Source: Humibacter sp049446075
GTDB taxonomy: Bacteria; Actinomycetota; Actinomycetes; Actinomycetales; Microbacteriaceae
Length of the DNA stretch: 64,000 nt
Direction: 5' to 3'
NCBI RefSeq assembly: GCF_049446075.1
Contig: NZ_JBMSEB010000001.1
Span: 1,922,001 to 1,986,000, forward strand
Made by a program: the position numbers and the translations under genes. A model generated the notes under the pieces. It was not told the DNA's origin and made no database searches. It saw only the letters and a program-made list of their open reading frames with translations. Positions 1 to 7,426 of the stretch are shown piece after piece; position 1 is the stretch's first letter, and the number at the start of each line of letters is the position of its first letter.

Positions 1-1190
1 GTCTCGTCGACGGTGATCGCACGATCGAATTCGATGAGGCCGCTGGTGAGCGTGCCTGTCTTGTCGGTGACCAGGAGGTCGAGATCGCCGAGATCTTCGA
101 TGCAGACCAGGCGTTTGACCAGCACCCGTTGGCGTGCAAGTGCCCGAGACCCTGCGGCAAGGCTGGTGCTCACAACGGCCGGGAGCAACTGGGGCGTGAT
201 GCCGACAGCGATCGCCAGCGAGAAGAGGAGCGATTCGACGACGGGTCGCCCGAGGAGCAGGGCCGCGATGAAGATGACCGAGGTCAGGATGATCGCGAGT
301 CCCAGCAGGAACGTCGAGAACCGGCCGAGCCCCCGTTGGAATTCCGTCTCAGGCGCCTGTTCCGCCAAGCCGACCGCGATCCGGCCGAATTCCGTGTGCG
401 GTCCCGTCGCCACCACGACCCCGACGCCCGAACCTGCATGCACGACCGTGCCCATGAGTGCGCAGCAGTCGAGGTCACCGAGCCCCGTTCCCGCCGGCAC
501 CGGTTCGCTGGTCTTGGCAGCGGCCGATGCTTCACCCGTGACGATGCTCTCGTCGCATTCGAGGGCCGTGCAATCGAGGAGCCGCAGATCTGCCGGAACC
601 ACCGTGCCGACCGAGAGCACGACGACGTCTCCCGGAACAAGCTCCGTGACGTCCACGTTCTGCCGTGCGCCGTCACGTACGACAACAGCCGTGTGACGAA
701 GTCGATCGTGCAGCGCGTCGGCGGCTCTTTCGGCGCGGAATTCATTCACGAATCCGAGCCCGACGCTGATCAACAGGATGACCGCGATGATGAGCGACTC
801 GATGCCCTGACCGACGAACGCGGAGATCAAGGCAGTCACGAACAGCAGAAGCAGGATGGGGCTGCGCATTTGACGCCAGAGCACGCGAAGAGGTCGGGCC
901 CGATGCTGCCGCACGGCATTCGCTCCCCCGCTCGCGAGCCGCTCAGCGGCCTCAGCCGAACTCAGCCCCGCGGTGGTGGATGCCTGCTCGGACAGCACAG
1001 CACGGGCATCCTTCGACGCCGACAGGCGTACTGCGCTCAGGTCGTCGGCGCTTTGGTCGCCAGGGCGCTGGCCGCCCGCGCTCTGGGGCGAGACCACGGA
1101 CGGATGCTTCTCGCTGGCCACCACGGCCTCAGTCTGCCCTTCGGAGAGGGTTTCGATGCGATCACCCGATTCAGCCGGTCTCGGTGTCAC
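1..1190 (-). CDS. Mg2+-type P-type ATPase (MgtA-like), truncated by window edge
   Basis: Cation-pumping P-type ATPase; only the N-terminal ~397 residues lie in the window. Visible in order: an N-terminal soluble part with a LSSAEAAERL actuator-entry motif, a first membrane pair, the actuator motif read as VTGEA, a membrane helix with GITPQLLP (the PEMLP-like ion site of MgtA-type pumps), and the phosphorylation motif DKTGTLT with Asp at about residue 376. The flank LVKRLVCIEDLGDLD also resembles MgtA. I chose GTG at 1190 because it overlaps the upstream stress-protein stop as GTGA, which suggests translational coupling. The nucleotide-binding domain and C-terminal helices are outside the window, so substrate is inferred only. 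Confidence 0.85.
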   Translation of the reverse strand, partial: MTPRPAESGDRIETLSEGQTEAVVASEKHPSVVSPQSAGGQRPGDQSADDLSAVRLSASKDARAVLSEQASTTAGLSSAEAAERLASGGANAVRQHRARPLRVLWRQMRSPILLLLFVTALISAFVGQGIESLIIAVILLISVGLGFVNEFRAERAADALHDRLRHTAVVVRDGARQNVDVTELVPGDVVVLSVGTVVPADLRLLDCTALECDESIVTGEASAAAKTSEPVPAGTGLGDLDCCALMGTVVHAGSGVGVVVATGPHTEFGRIAVGLAEQAPETEFQRGLGRFSTFLLGLAIILTSVIFIAALLLGRPVVESLLFSLAIAVGITPQLLPAVVSTSLAAGSRALARQRVLVKRLVCIEDLGDLDLLVTDKTGTLTSGLIEFDRAITVDE

Positions 1191-1660
1191 GTGCGGTCGA
1201 CCGGCTTGGTTCCGTGGATCACGAGTACCGGGCAGTCCGCGTGTTCGACGACCGACCGGGAAACGGACCCGAGCAGCAGGCCGGTGAAGCCACCGAGGCC
1301 TCGGCTCCCGACGATGAGCATCTCGGCTCCTTCCGCCTCGGCGATCAGCTGCCGCACCGGAGATCCGGTGCGGATCACCGTCGAGTACCATAACGGCGCC
1401 GTCTTTCCGAACACCTCCGTCGATGTCTCGGCCGCAATCCTGCGAGCATCTTCTTCCGGCGACCAGCCGCCCATGGCGTACCCGGGCCACGACTGCGGGT
1501 ATTCCCACACGGTCACGCCGACCAGGGTGCATCCGAGGTTCTCCGCGATCCTGGCTCCGCGCCTCAGAGCGGAAAGAGACTCGGGCGAGCCGTCTACGCC
1601 TACGACGATGCGGCCGCCCGGATGGATGCGGTCCTCGCTCTCGGTCACGTTCTCGTTCAT
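1187..1660 (-). CDS. Universal stress protein (single UspA domain)
   Basis: 157-residue UspA-fold protein expected to bind ATP and act in stress or dormancy physiology in the cytoplasm. It opens with RIVVGVDGSPESLSALRRG and ends with the nucleotide-binding signature GSRGLGGFTGLLLGSVSRSV, matching the G-2X-G-9X-G(S/T) pattern, then CPVLVIH. The ATG at 1660 has an AAAGGA ribosome site about 8 bases upstream; the longer open frame adds only a low-complexity leader. It sits 13 bp after the tandem stress protein and overlaps the P-type ATPase start by 4 bp, so the three are probably one operon. Confidence 0.92.
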   Translation of the reverse strand: MNENVTESEDRIHPGGRIVVGVDGSPESLSALRRGARIAENLGCTLVGVTVWEYPQSWPGYAMGGWSPEEDARRIAAETSTEVFGKTAPLWYSTVIRTGSPVRQLIAEAEGAEMLIVGSRGLGGFTGLLLGSVSRSVVEHADCPVLVIHGTKPVDRT

Positions 1661-1673
1661 CGTTTCGTTCCTT

Positions 1674-2624
1674 TCAGAGTCCGGTTCGCGAATCGAGGCC
1701 TCGACTCCGAGCCGCTGCACCTAGCCGGGCAGGTTCGCGGGACATGCCCGCTGGTGTGTCTTCCGCGGCGACGGGCGCGTGCACGACGATGGTCGGCGAC
1801 GAGAGGTTGAGCAGCACTTCGTATGCGACCGCCCCCAGGCTGCCGAGCCGTCCGTTCGGCCGTCGCGAGTCCCCGATCACGAGCAACTCGCCCTTGCTCG
1901 CCAGCTCGTTCAGAACGGCTCCCGCAGGGCGGTGCACGATCCTGCTCCGGATGATGACGTGCGGCTGCCGCTGCCGGGCGCGCGCCACTGCGCGTGCCAA
2001 GACCTCGCGTGCCTGGTCGTCTCGTCGCAGCTGCCAATCGCGACGCTCGTCGTCGTGATCGAGGTCCATGCCGACAGGCACTCCCGACGAGCGCACGGCG
2101 ACAAGCTCGCAGCCTCGTACGGATGCCATGTCGACGGCCAACTCGACGGCCGCCCGACCGGCAGGGGCATCGTCGACGCCCACGACCACCCCGCGCCGCA
2201 ACTGGGATGCGGACTCCGGAATGACGGCAACGGAGCCGGTGACCAGGTTGACGAGTTGGAGACTGCGTGATCCCAGAGCCCGGCCGTAATGGAACCCGGT
2301 CTTGTGCGTGCCTACCACGAGCATGGTGCCTGGGGCGTCGAACGACGCCAGTTCGGCCATGGGGCTGCCCGATCGCAATTCGCTGGTCACGCGCACGTCA
2401 TCCGCCAACGACCGTGCGTAGGCCGTCTCTCTTGCCAGCAGCGCACCGGATTGCTCGTCGATCTCGTCGATCATGCTTGTGCCGATGGTGTCCCACTCGT
2501 CGTCTGCGATATGGACGAGCACGACCCCGGCGCCGCGTTCTCGTGAACGAGCGACCGCCCAGCGCAGGGCCGCCCTCGACGGGACGGAACCGTCGACGCC
2601 GACCACGAAGCTTCGAATGTTCAT
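1674..2624 (-). CDS. Tandem universal stress protein (two UspA domains)
   Basis: 316-residue protein made of two UspA domains. The first begins RSFVVGVDGSVPSRAALRWA; the second starts near residue 153 with RRGVVVGVDDAPAGRAA. The C-terminal nucleotide loop is degenerate (GDSRRPNGRLGSLGAVAYEV), so ATP binding by the second domain is uncertain. Tandem Usps of this size are typical of DosR-type dormancy regulons in actinobacteria. The ATG at 2624 is chosen over a start at 2678 because GGAGGT lies 7 bases upstream. It is first in the minus-strand operon that leads into the single Usp and the P-type ATPase, and it is divergent from the DevS-like kinase. Confidence 0.92.
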   Translation of the reverse strand: MNIRSFVVGVDGSVPSRAALRWAVARSRERGAGVVLVHIADDEWDTIGTSMIDEIDEQSGALLARETAYARSLADDVRVTSELRSGSPMAELASFDAPGTMLVVGTHKTGFHYGRALGSRSLQLVNLVTGSVAVIPESASQLRRGVVVGVDDAPAGRAAVELAVDMASVRGCELVAVRSSGVPVGMDLDHDDERRDWQLRRDDQAREVLARAVARARQRQPHVIIRSRIVHRPAGAVLNELASKGELLVIGDSRRPNGRLGSLGAVAYEVLLNLSSPTIVVHAPVAAEDTPAGMSREPARLGAAARSRGLDSRTGL

Positions 2625-2671
2625 GCCGGTACCTCCGACAGCAGTTTGTCGCCGCCCGGACAAGCGTCGAA

Positions 2672-2685
2672 GGGCCATTGGTCCC
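2672..2685. promoter_or_regulatory. Possible DevR/DosR box between stress operon and sensor kinase
   Basis: The 14-mer GGGCCATTGGTCCC keeps the outer GGG...CCC dyad, and with the next base it matches most constrained positions of the mycobacterial DosR consensus GGGACTTNNGNCCCT. It lies about 50-60 bp upstream of the tandem Usp ATG. The family context is right, but this is a single degenerate site and the central bases differ. Confidence 0.4.
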
Positions 2686-2752
2686 GCGGCGTCAAGGCGA
2701 GACTGCGCGCCTGGACAAGAGGGCCATCCTCGTCAGACGCCTTTCCGGTGGC

Positions 2753-2804
2753 TACACTCAGGGACGGGGGAAAACTCCCGATCGGTCGACGAAACCGTCG
2801 GGAG
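2753..2804 (+). promoter_or_regulatory. Promoter -10 and leader hairpin of the sensor kinase
   Basis: A TACACT -10 hexamer lies at 2753-2758. The leader then folds into a hairpin: CTCCCGA (2775-2781) pairs with TCGGGAG (2798-2804), and CGGT (2783-2786) pairs with ACCG (2794-2797), with one bulged T and a 7-base loop. The AAGGAG ribosome site follows directly at 2805-2810, so the structure abuts the translation start. Confidence 0.55.
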
Positions 2805-2815
2805 AAGGAGTACTC

Positions 2816-4498
2816 ATGCAGGGCGACGAGCCCATCACCTTTCCCGACGCACCACGCGCCGAATTGGACAACGCGCTCGGCAATCTCGTCGAACAGGCCC
2901 GCAAGGTTCTGGAAACGCAGGGCCGCCTTCGTGCGCTCCTCCATGCGAATCGGGCACTCGTCTCACAGTTGGACCTGCCCAGTGTCCTTCGCAGGATCAT
3001 TGAGGCGGCAGTGGAACTGGTCGGCGCGCGCTACGGCGCGCTGGGCGTCATCGCAGAGTCGGGTGGCCTCGAGCAGTTCATCCATGTTGGGATGACCGCG
3101 GACGACGTCGAGCGCATCGGGCACCTCCCTGAGGGCCACGGCCTTCTCGGCGCGCTCATCGACGATCCGCGGCCCATCCGGCTCGACTCGATAGCCTCCG
3201 ACCCGCGCTCCTCCGGCTTTCCGGTCGGTCACCCGCCGATGACCGCCTTCCTCGGCGTCCCGATCACAGTGCGCGGCTCCGTCTACGGAAACCTGTACCT
3301 GACCGATCCGGTCTCCGGGAGCTTCAGCGAAGACGACGAGCAACTCGTGAAGTCCCTCGCCGCAAACGCCGGATTCGCCATCGACAACGCGCGTCTTTTC
3401 GCTGAGACGGCGTCTCGTCAGGCGTGGAGCGCTGCGGCCGCCGAGATGACCGCAGCCATCCTCGGAGGTGAGGCGAGAGGGGGTCCCCAGGAGCTGGTCG
3501 ACCGCGTCGGGCCGCTCGTCTCCGCTCGGTCCGTCTGGGTTGTCGAAGCCGATCTACGCCACGGCGAAGCGCGCGTTCTTGCTGCAGGGGACGGGGCTAG
3601 CCATCGAGCGCCACTCGTACTTGTCGACGACCAGCTTCGTTCTGCCATCGAGGGAGCCCTGCCGGCTCGCGTCGAGCATCTTCGCATGCACGAGACGGGC
3701 GAGCGGGAGGCGGGACCCGCCCTGGTGGTCCCTCTCCAGCACACGGCCGAGCGTCCGGCGGCTCTGATCGCGCTCCGCGAGAGCGGTGATGACCCGTTCA
3801 CGTCGTTCGAGCTCGAGCGCACTGTCGCTTTCGCCGGGCAGGCCGCCCTCGCCATGGAACTCGCGTCGGCCCGAGCTGACAGGCAGAGGATCGAGCTTCT
3901 GGAAGACAGGGCTCGCATCGCACGCGACCTTCACGATCACGTCATCCAGCAGCTCTTCGGGGTCGGAATCGAGCTGCAGAGCGTGGAGTCGATACTCGGA
4001 CCCGGGCCCGCGACGAAGCGCATCGAAGGCACGGTCCAATCGCTGGATGATGCGATCAGTCAGATCAGAACGATCATCTTCGCGCTCTCCCGTGACCGCG
4101 AGGCGGGAGGCAGCCTGCGTCACGCGCTCCTCGACATCGTGCATGAGATCGGCGGCACCCTTCCGGACCCGGCAACAGTGTCATTCGCGGGCCCTGTCGA
4201 CGTCGTCGCCGCGCCCCGACTGTCCGACGACGTCACCGCATTCGTGCGGGAGGCGTTGACCAACGTGGTGCGGCACGCCGAGGCGACCACCGCATCCGTC
4301 GTCGTCAAGGCAACGGCCGATGATCTCGAGGTCGCCGTCGCAGACGACGGGCACGGCATCGGCGAAACGACTCGTCGCAGCGGACTGGGGAACATCGCCG
4401 ATCGCGCCAACCGACTGAACGGCGAGTTCTCGGTGGAGTCGGGAGCCGAAGGGACGCGCCTATTGCTCCGGCTGCCGGTCGAGAGCGGGGAAGGATGA
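2816..4498 (+). CDS. DevS/DosS-like GAF-domain sensor histidine kinase
   Basis: 560-residue soluble kinase. GAF1 (about 45-195) contains GARYGALGV, RIGHLPEGHG and FLGVP...YGNLYLTD, as in mycobacterial DosS/DosT. His139 in GFPVGHPPM occupies the neighbourhood of the proximal haem histidine of that family, so redox or gas sensing is plausible but inferred. A weaker second GAF (about 205-350) follows. HisKA_3 carries the phospho-acceptor His373 in ARDLHDHVIQQLF; the HATPase has N-box REALTNVVRHA (Asn483) and VADDGHGIG. The ATG at 2816 is preceded by AAGGAG. It overlaps the response regulator by ATGA, so they form a cognate pair. Confidence 0.93.
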   Translation: MQGDEPITFPDAPRAELDNALGNLVEQARKVLETQGRLRALLHANRALVSQLDLPSVLRRIIEAAVELVGARYGALGVIAESGGLEQFIHVGMTADDVERIGHLPEGHGLLGALIDDPRPIRLDSIASDPRSSGFPVGHPPMTAFLGVPITVRGSVYGNLYLTDPVSGSFSEDDEQLVKSLAANAGFAIDNARLFAETASRQAWSAAAAEMTAAILGGEARGGPQELVDRVGPLVSARSVWVVEADLRHGEARVLAAGDGASHRAPLVLVDDQLRSAIEGALPARVEHLRMHETGEREAGPALVVPLQHTAERPAALIALRESGDDPFTSFELERTVAFAGQAALAMELASARADRQRIELLEDRARIARDLHDHVIQQLFGVGIELQSVESILGPGPATKRIEGTVQSLDDAISQIRTIIFALSRDREAGGSLRHALLDIVHEIGGTLPDPATVSFAGPVDVVAAPRLSDDVTAFVREALTNVVRHAEATTASVVVKATADDLEVAVADDGHGIGETTRRSGLGNIADRANRLNGEFSVESGAEGTRLLLRLPVESGEG

Positions 4499-5139
4499 AC
4501 GCCGCGCCCATCCGGGTATTCCTCGCCGACGACCACGAGATCGTGCGCAGGGGAATCGCTGCCATGATCGACGGCCAGGACGACATGGAAGTCGTGGGTG
4601 AAGCCGCGACCGCAACGCAGGCGCGCATGCGCATCCCGGCCGTGCTCCCCGACGTCGCTGTCCTCGACGTGCGGATGCCCGACGGGAGCGGGATCGACGT
4701 CTGCCGCCTCGTCAAGCAGGAGCATCCGCAAGTGCGCTGTCTCATGCTCACGGCGTACGACGACGAGGAAGCGCTGCGGGTGGCCGTCATCGCGGGGGCC
4801 GACGGATACGTCATCAAAGACATTCGGGCGGGGCTGCTGCTCGACAGCATCCGCGCAGCCGCGCACGGTAAACGCTTGATCGATCCCCGCCTGGCGTCCC
4901 GAGTATCGTCACAACTCCGAGAGACCTCAGACGATCCCCGGTTCACCTCCCTCGGCCTGCGCGAGCGCCAAGTGCTCGCGTTGATCGCCGACGGGCTCAC
5001 CAACCGGCAGATCGGCGAGAGGCTGGGCCTGGCGGAGAAGACCGTCAAGAACTACGTGAGTTCCCTGCTGTCCAAGCTCGGCCTCGAACGACGCACGCAG
5101 GCCGCCGTGCTTCACCTCGAGCACCGCGCCGACACTTGA
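4495..5139 (+). CDS. DevR/NarL-type response regulator
   Basis: 214-residue regulator partnered with the upstream kinase. The receiver domain (about 5-125) has acidic residues FLADDHE, phospho-acceptor Asp58 in VAVLDVRMPDGSG and the conserved Lys in DGYVIKD. The C-terminal LuxR-type helix-turn-helix (about 148-208) shows LGLRERQVLALIADGLTNRQ and KTVKNYVSSLLSKL. Length and architecture match DevR. The likely targets are the adjacent stress operon and the kinase operon itself, by analogy with the DosR regulon. Confidence 0.93.
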   Translation: MNAAPIRVFLADDHEIVRRGIAAMIDGQDDMEVVGEAATATQARMRIPAVLPDVAVLDVRMPDGSGIDVCRLVKQEHPQVRCLMLTAYDDEEALRVAVIAGADGYVIKDIRAGLLLDSIRAAAHGKRLIDPRLASRVSSQLRETSDDPRFTSLGLRERQVLALIADGLTNRQIGERLGLAEKTVKNYVSSLLSKLGLERRTQAAVLHLEHRADT

Positions 5140-5146
5140 CCGGCGA

Positions 5147-5206
5147 CTGTCAGAACGGCGCCGGTTAGAACAGCGACGGCCAGAACAGCGACGGTCAGAA
5201 CAGCGG
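5147..5206. repeat. Four 15-bp tandem repeats at the 3' end of the SCO1664-like gene
   Basis: Four consecutive 15-mers of the form CGGYYAGAACAGCGA (units start at 5147, 5162, 5177 and 5192) span the end of the minus-strand gene. Because 15 is a multiple of three, the gene's stop position is repeated in frame as TGA, TGG, TAA, TGA. Confidence 0.85.
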
Positions 5207-5965
5207 CCAGGGCGTTGCGGGCATCCACCCGCTCGGTGCGGGGAATCGCGGATCGGCGAGCATCCGATCGCAGCGCTCGGCGAAGGCATCGAGCTCGTCC
5301 TTGGACAGCAGCGGCCCCAGCTGCGAAAGCAACGTGCCGCCCGGGCGCAGGGCCGCACGCACGCGCTGCACGCCGTCGACCTCTTCGGCCGTGAGGGACT
5401 CGCCCACCCAGCCCCAGAGCACGGTGCGCAGCTTGTGGTCGACGTGGAACGTGAGACCGTGGTCGATCCCATAACGGTGCCCGTCCGGCATGGGCAGAAC
5501 GTGGCCGCCCTTCCGGTCGGCGTTGTTCACGATCGCGTCGAAGACGGCCAGCTTGCGCAGCTCGGCCGAGTCCTCGTGCACGAGCGCGACCGGCCGGTCG
5601 TCCTCGTCGAGGCCCTCGAACACGGGCAGCCAGCCCTGCGCGAGGATGCCGCCGGCTGGCACGACGTCGACGGGGTCGCATGCGGTGTCGACGTGCTGCC
5701 AGAGCTGCAGCATGCCGGGCCCCAAAGGGCCTTCGCCGATCCAGGTGTACGGAACGACGTTCCAGCCCAGCCACTCCGAGACGAGGTACGCCGCCACCTC
5801 ACGGTCGGCCAGGTCGCCGTCGGGAAAGTCCCAAAGCGGTTTCTCCCCCGCCGTCGGCTTGTACACGACGGGCACGCCGTCGATCGAGGCGAGGAACGTC
5901 TCGTTGGACGCGGCAGGGATGCGCGCCACCAGCTCGAGCGGACCGGCCGGCTGGGCCGCGCTCAC
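5195..5965 (-). CDS. SCO1664-family protein (kinase-like fold, TIGR03843 type)
   Basis: 256-residue cytoplasmic protein of an actinobacteria-specific family of unknown function. Recognisable stretches are NETFLASIDG, YKPTAGEKPLWDFPDG, FDAIVNNADRKGGH and GIDHGLTFH, which resemble the catalytic and metal loops of PI3K/4K-like kinase folds (NNADRKGGH, then DHG). The GTG at 5965 overlaps the stop of the DUF3090 gene (GTGA), so I prefer it over an in-frame ATG at 6028 inside that gene. It is last in a three-gene cluster with DUF3090 and an MSMEG_4193-type phosphomutase. The stop lies within a 15-bp tandem repeat. Confidence 0.88.
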   Translation of the reverse strand: MSAAQPAGPLELVARIPAASNETFLASIDGVPVVYKPTAGEKPLWDFPDGDLADREVAAYLVSEWLGWNVVPYTWIGEGPLGPGMLQLWQHVDTACDPVDVVPAGGILAQGWLPVFEGLDEDDRPVALVHEDSAELRKLAVFDAIVNNADRKGGHVLPMPDGHRYGIDHGLTFHVDHKLRTVLWGWVGESLTAEEVDGVQRVRAALRPGGTLLSQLGPLLSKDELDAFAERCDRMLADPRFPAPSGWMPATPWPLF

Positions 5966-6513
5966 AACGACTCGGGCAGCACGCACACGTGGCCCTGCGG
6001 TTCCATCGGAAGGCCGCACAACGGGCACAGCGGTCGCCCGGCCGCAACGACCTCTCGCGTAGCCCGGACGAACGCGCGCGCGGTGCCCACGGGCATCCTG
6101 ATCACGAGTGCCTCCTCCGGGTTCTCCTCATCGCCCGCGATCCCTTCGTCGAGTTCGTCGTCGAGCTCCACATCGGAGTAGGCCTGCAGCACGAGTTGCG
6201 CGGTGGCGGGGTCCCAACCGAGGCCGATCGTTCCCGTACGGAATTGTTCGTCGACGGGTTCGAGCGGCCCTGTGTCGATGAGCTCGGGCGATGCGTCTGC
6301 CGGGATGCGGTGCGGGTTGCCGTCGTCCATCATCTCGTCGAGCAACTGCCCTGTGTGCATGGCGAGCAGCGCGGCCTGCTCCTTCTCGAGCAGCACGCTG
6401 ACGAGCCGTCTGCCCTGCCGCACCTGCAGATAGAAGGCACGCGCACCCGGCTCGCCGATGGTGCCGACGAGTACGCGGTCCGGCCAATCGAAGTCGTAGA
6501 CGACGGTGGGCAT
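5962..6513 (-). CDS. DUF3090 family protein (TIGR03847 type)
   Basis: 183-residue protein of an actinobacterial family of unknown function. Characteristic features are the N-terminal VYDFDWPDRVLVGTIGEPG and FYLQVRQGRRLVSV, a middle acidic segment (DVELDDELDEG), and a C-terminal zinc-ribbon-like CPLCGLPMEPQGHVC with two CxxC-like pairs. The ATG at 6513 is the family-typical start even though no strong ribosome site precedes it. It lies between the phosphomutase and SCO1664-like genes, a neighbourhood conserved across actinobacteria, often near mycothiol ligase mshC; mshC is not seen here. Confidence 0.9.
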   Translation of the reverse strand: MPTVVYDFDWPDRVLVGTIGEPGARAFYLQVRQGRRLVSVLLEKEQAALLAMHTGQLLDEMMDDGNPHRIPADASPELIDTGPLEPVDEQFRTGTIGLGWDPATAQLVLQAYSDVELDDELDEGIAGDEENPEEALVIRMPVGTARAFVRATREVVAAGRPLCPLCGLPMEPQGHVCVLPESL

Positions 6514-6581
6514 GCGGACAGCATAGGAGGGTGGCACCGGTCGGATCCCGTGTGTTACGCCGACGCCCGGGGGATTGCGGA

Positions 6582-7268
6582 TCAGGCCGGTTCCGCACCG
6601 CCGCCGACGGGGGCATCCGCATCGGCCACACCCTCGTGCAGCCAAGCGAGGTCTCCGCCGTCGGTGTTGATCGCGATCACACGAGGCGTCCCGTCTGCGT
6701 AGTGCACGATCGAAACGGATGCCGGCCCCACGTTGATGCGCTGGAACAGATCGAGGTGCATGCCGAGGGCGTCCGCGAGCACCGACTTGATGATGTCGCC
6801 GTGACTCACCGCGACCCACACCGCCCTCGGTCCGTGTTCTGCCGTCACCGCGGTGTCGTGTCGCCGCACCGCTGCCACCGCACGCGCCTGCATCCCGGCC
6901 ATCGACTCACCATCGGGAAAGACGACGGATGCCGGGCTCGCCTGCACCTGCGCCCACAGCTTCTCGCGCGCCAGCTCGGCCAGCCGCCGGCCTTGCCACC
7001 GCCCGTAGTCGCACTCGGTCAGCCCGTGCTCGACGACCAGCGTCGGCGAACCCTGCTGCTGCTCGAGGATCACCCGCGACGTTTCCCGGCAACGCTCCAA
7101 CGGACTGCTGACCACGCGAACGAGCGGAACGGGCGACAGCCGTTCGGCTGCGCGCCTGGCCTGCTCGCGGCCCACCTCGTCGAGCCCGACACCGGCCGCC
7201 CGGCCGACCAGGACGCCTGCGGCGTTCGCTGCGGTGCGGCCGTGCCGCACGAGGATCGCCGTCGCCAT
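6582..7268 (-). CDS. MSMEG_4193-family phosphomutase/phosphatase (histidine phosphatase fold)
   Basis: 228-residue histidine phosphatase superfamily member. The catalytic RHG is in ATAILVRHGRTAANAAG; the supporting motif is SPLERCRET, the acid residue is in EHGLTECDYG, and the second histidine is in AVSHGDIIK. The substrate is unknown for this actinobacterial subfamily. ATG at 7268 gives the usual start directly before the RHG strand; the upstream extension to 7322 runs into the neighbouring repeat. It is first of the three-gene cluster with DUF3090 and SCO1664. Confidence 0.9.
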   Translation of the reverse strand: MATAILVRHGRTAANAAGVLVGRAAGVGLDEVGREQARRAAERLSPVPLVRVVSSPLERCRETSRVILEQQQGSPTLVVEHGLTECDYGRWQGRRLAELAREKLWAQVQASPASVVFPDGESMAGMQARAVAAVRRHDTAVTAEHGPRAVWVAVSHGDIIKSVLADALGMHLDLFQRINVGPASVSIVHYADGTPRVIAINTDGGDLAWLHEGVADADAPVGGGAEPA

Positions 7269-7320
7269 GCATCCGAGGGTAAACGGGTTGCCATGGACGC
7301 GCCGCCGCGGCGTCCCACCC

Positions 7321-7418
7321 ACCGCCGGTTGAGTAGCGGCGCAGCCGCGTATCGAAACCGTGGACGGGATGACTGGTTTCGATACGCGGCGCTCACGCGC
7401 TGCTACTCAACCGGCGGT
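7321..7418. repeat. Large intergenic inverted repeat (GGTTGAGTAGC / GTATCGAAACC type)
   Basis: The left arm (7321-7359) runs from ACCGCCGGTTGAGTAGC to GTATCGAAACC and the right arm (7375-7418) is its near-complete reverse complement, differing only by a small insertion in the GC-rich middle. The loop is 15 nt. It fills the gap between two minus-strand genes and could end transcription of the GMC oxidoreductase on neither or both strands; there is no T-run. Confidence 0.9.
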
Positions 7419-7426
7419 GGCGGGTG

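Noticed and set aside
129..1724. Long plus-strand open frame opposite the P-type ATPase and Usp genes
   Set aside because: It is a shadow of minus-strand genes with clear motifs; its own protein is Arg/Asp/Gln-rich low complexity with no family signature.
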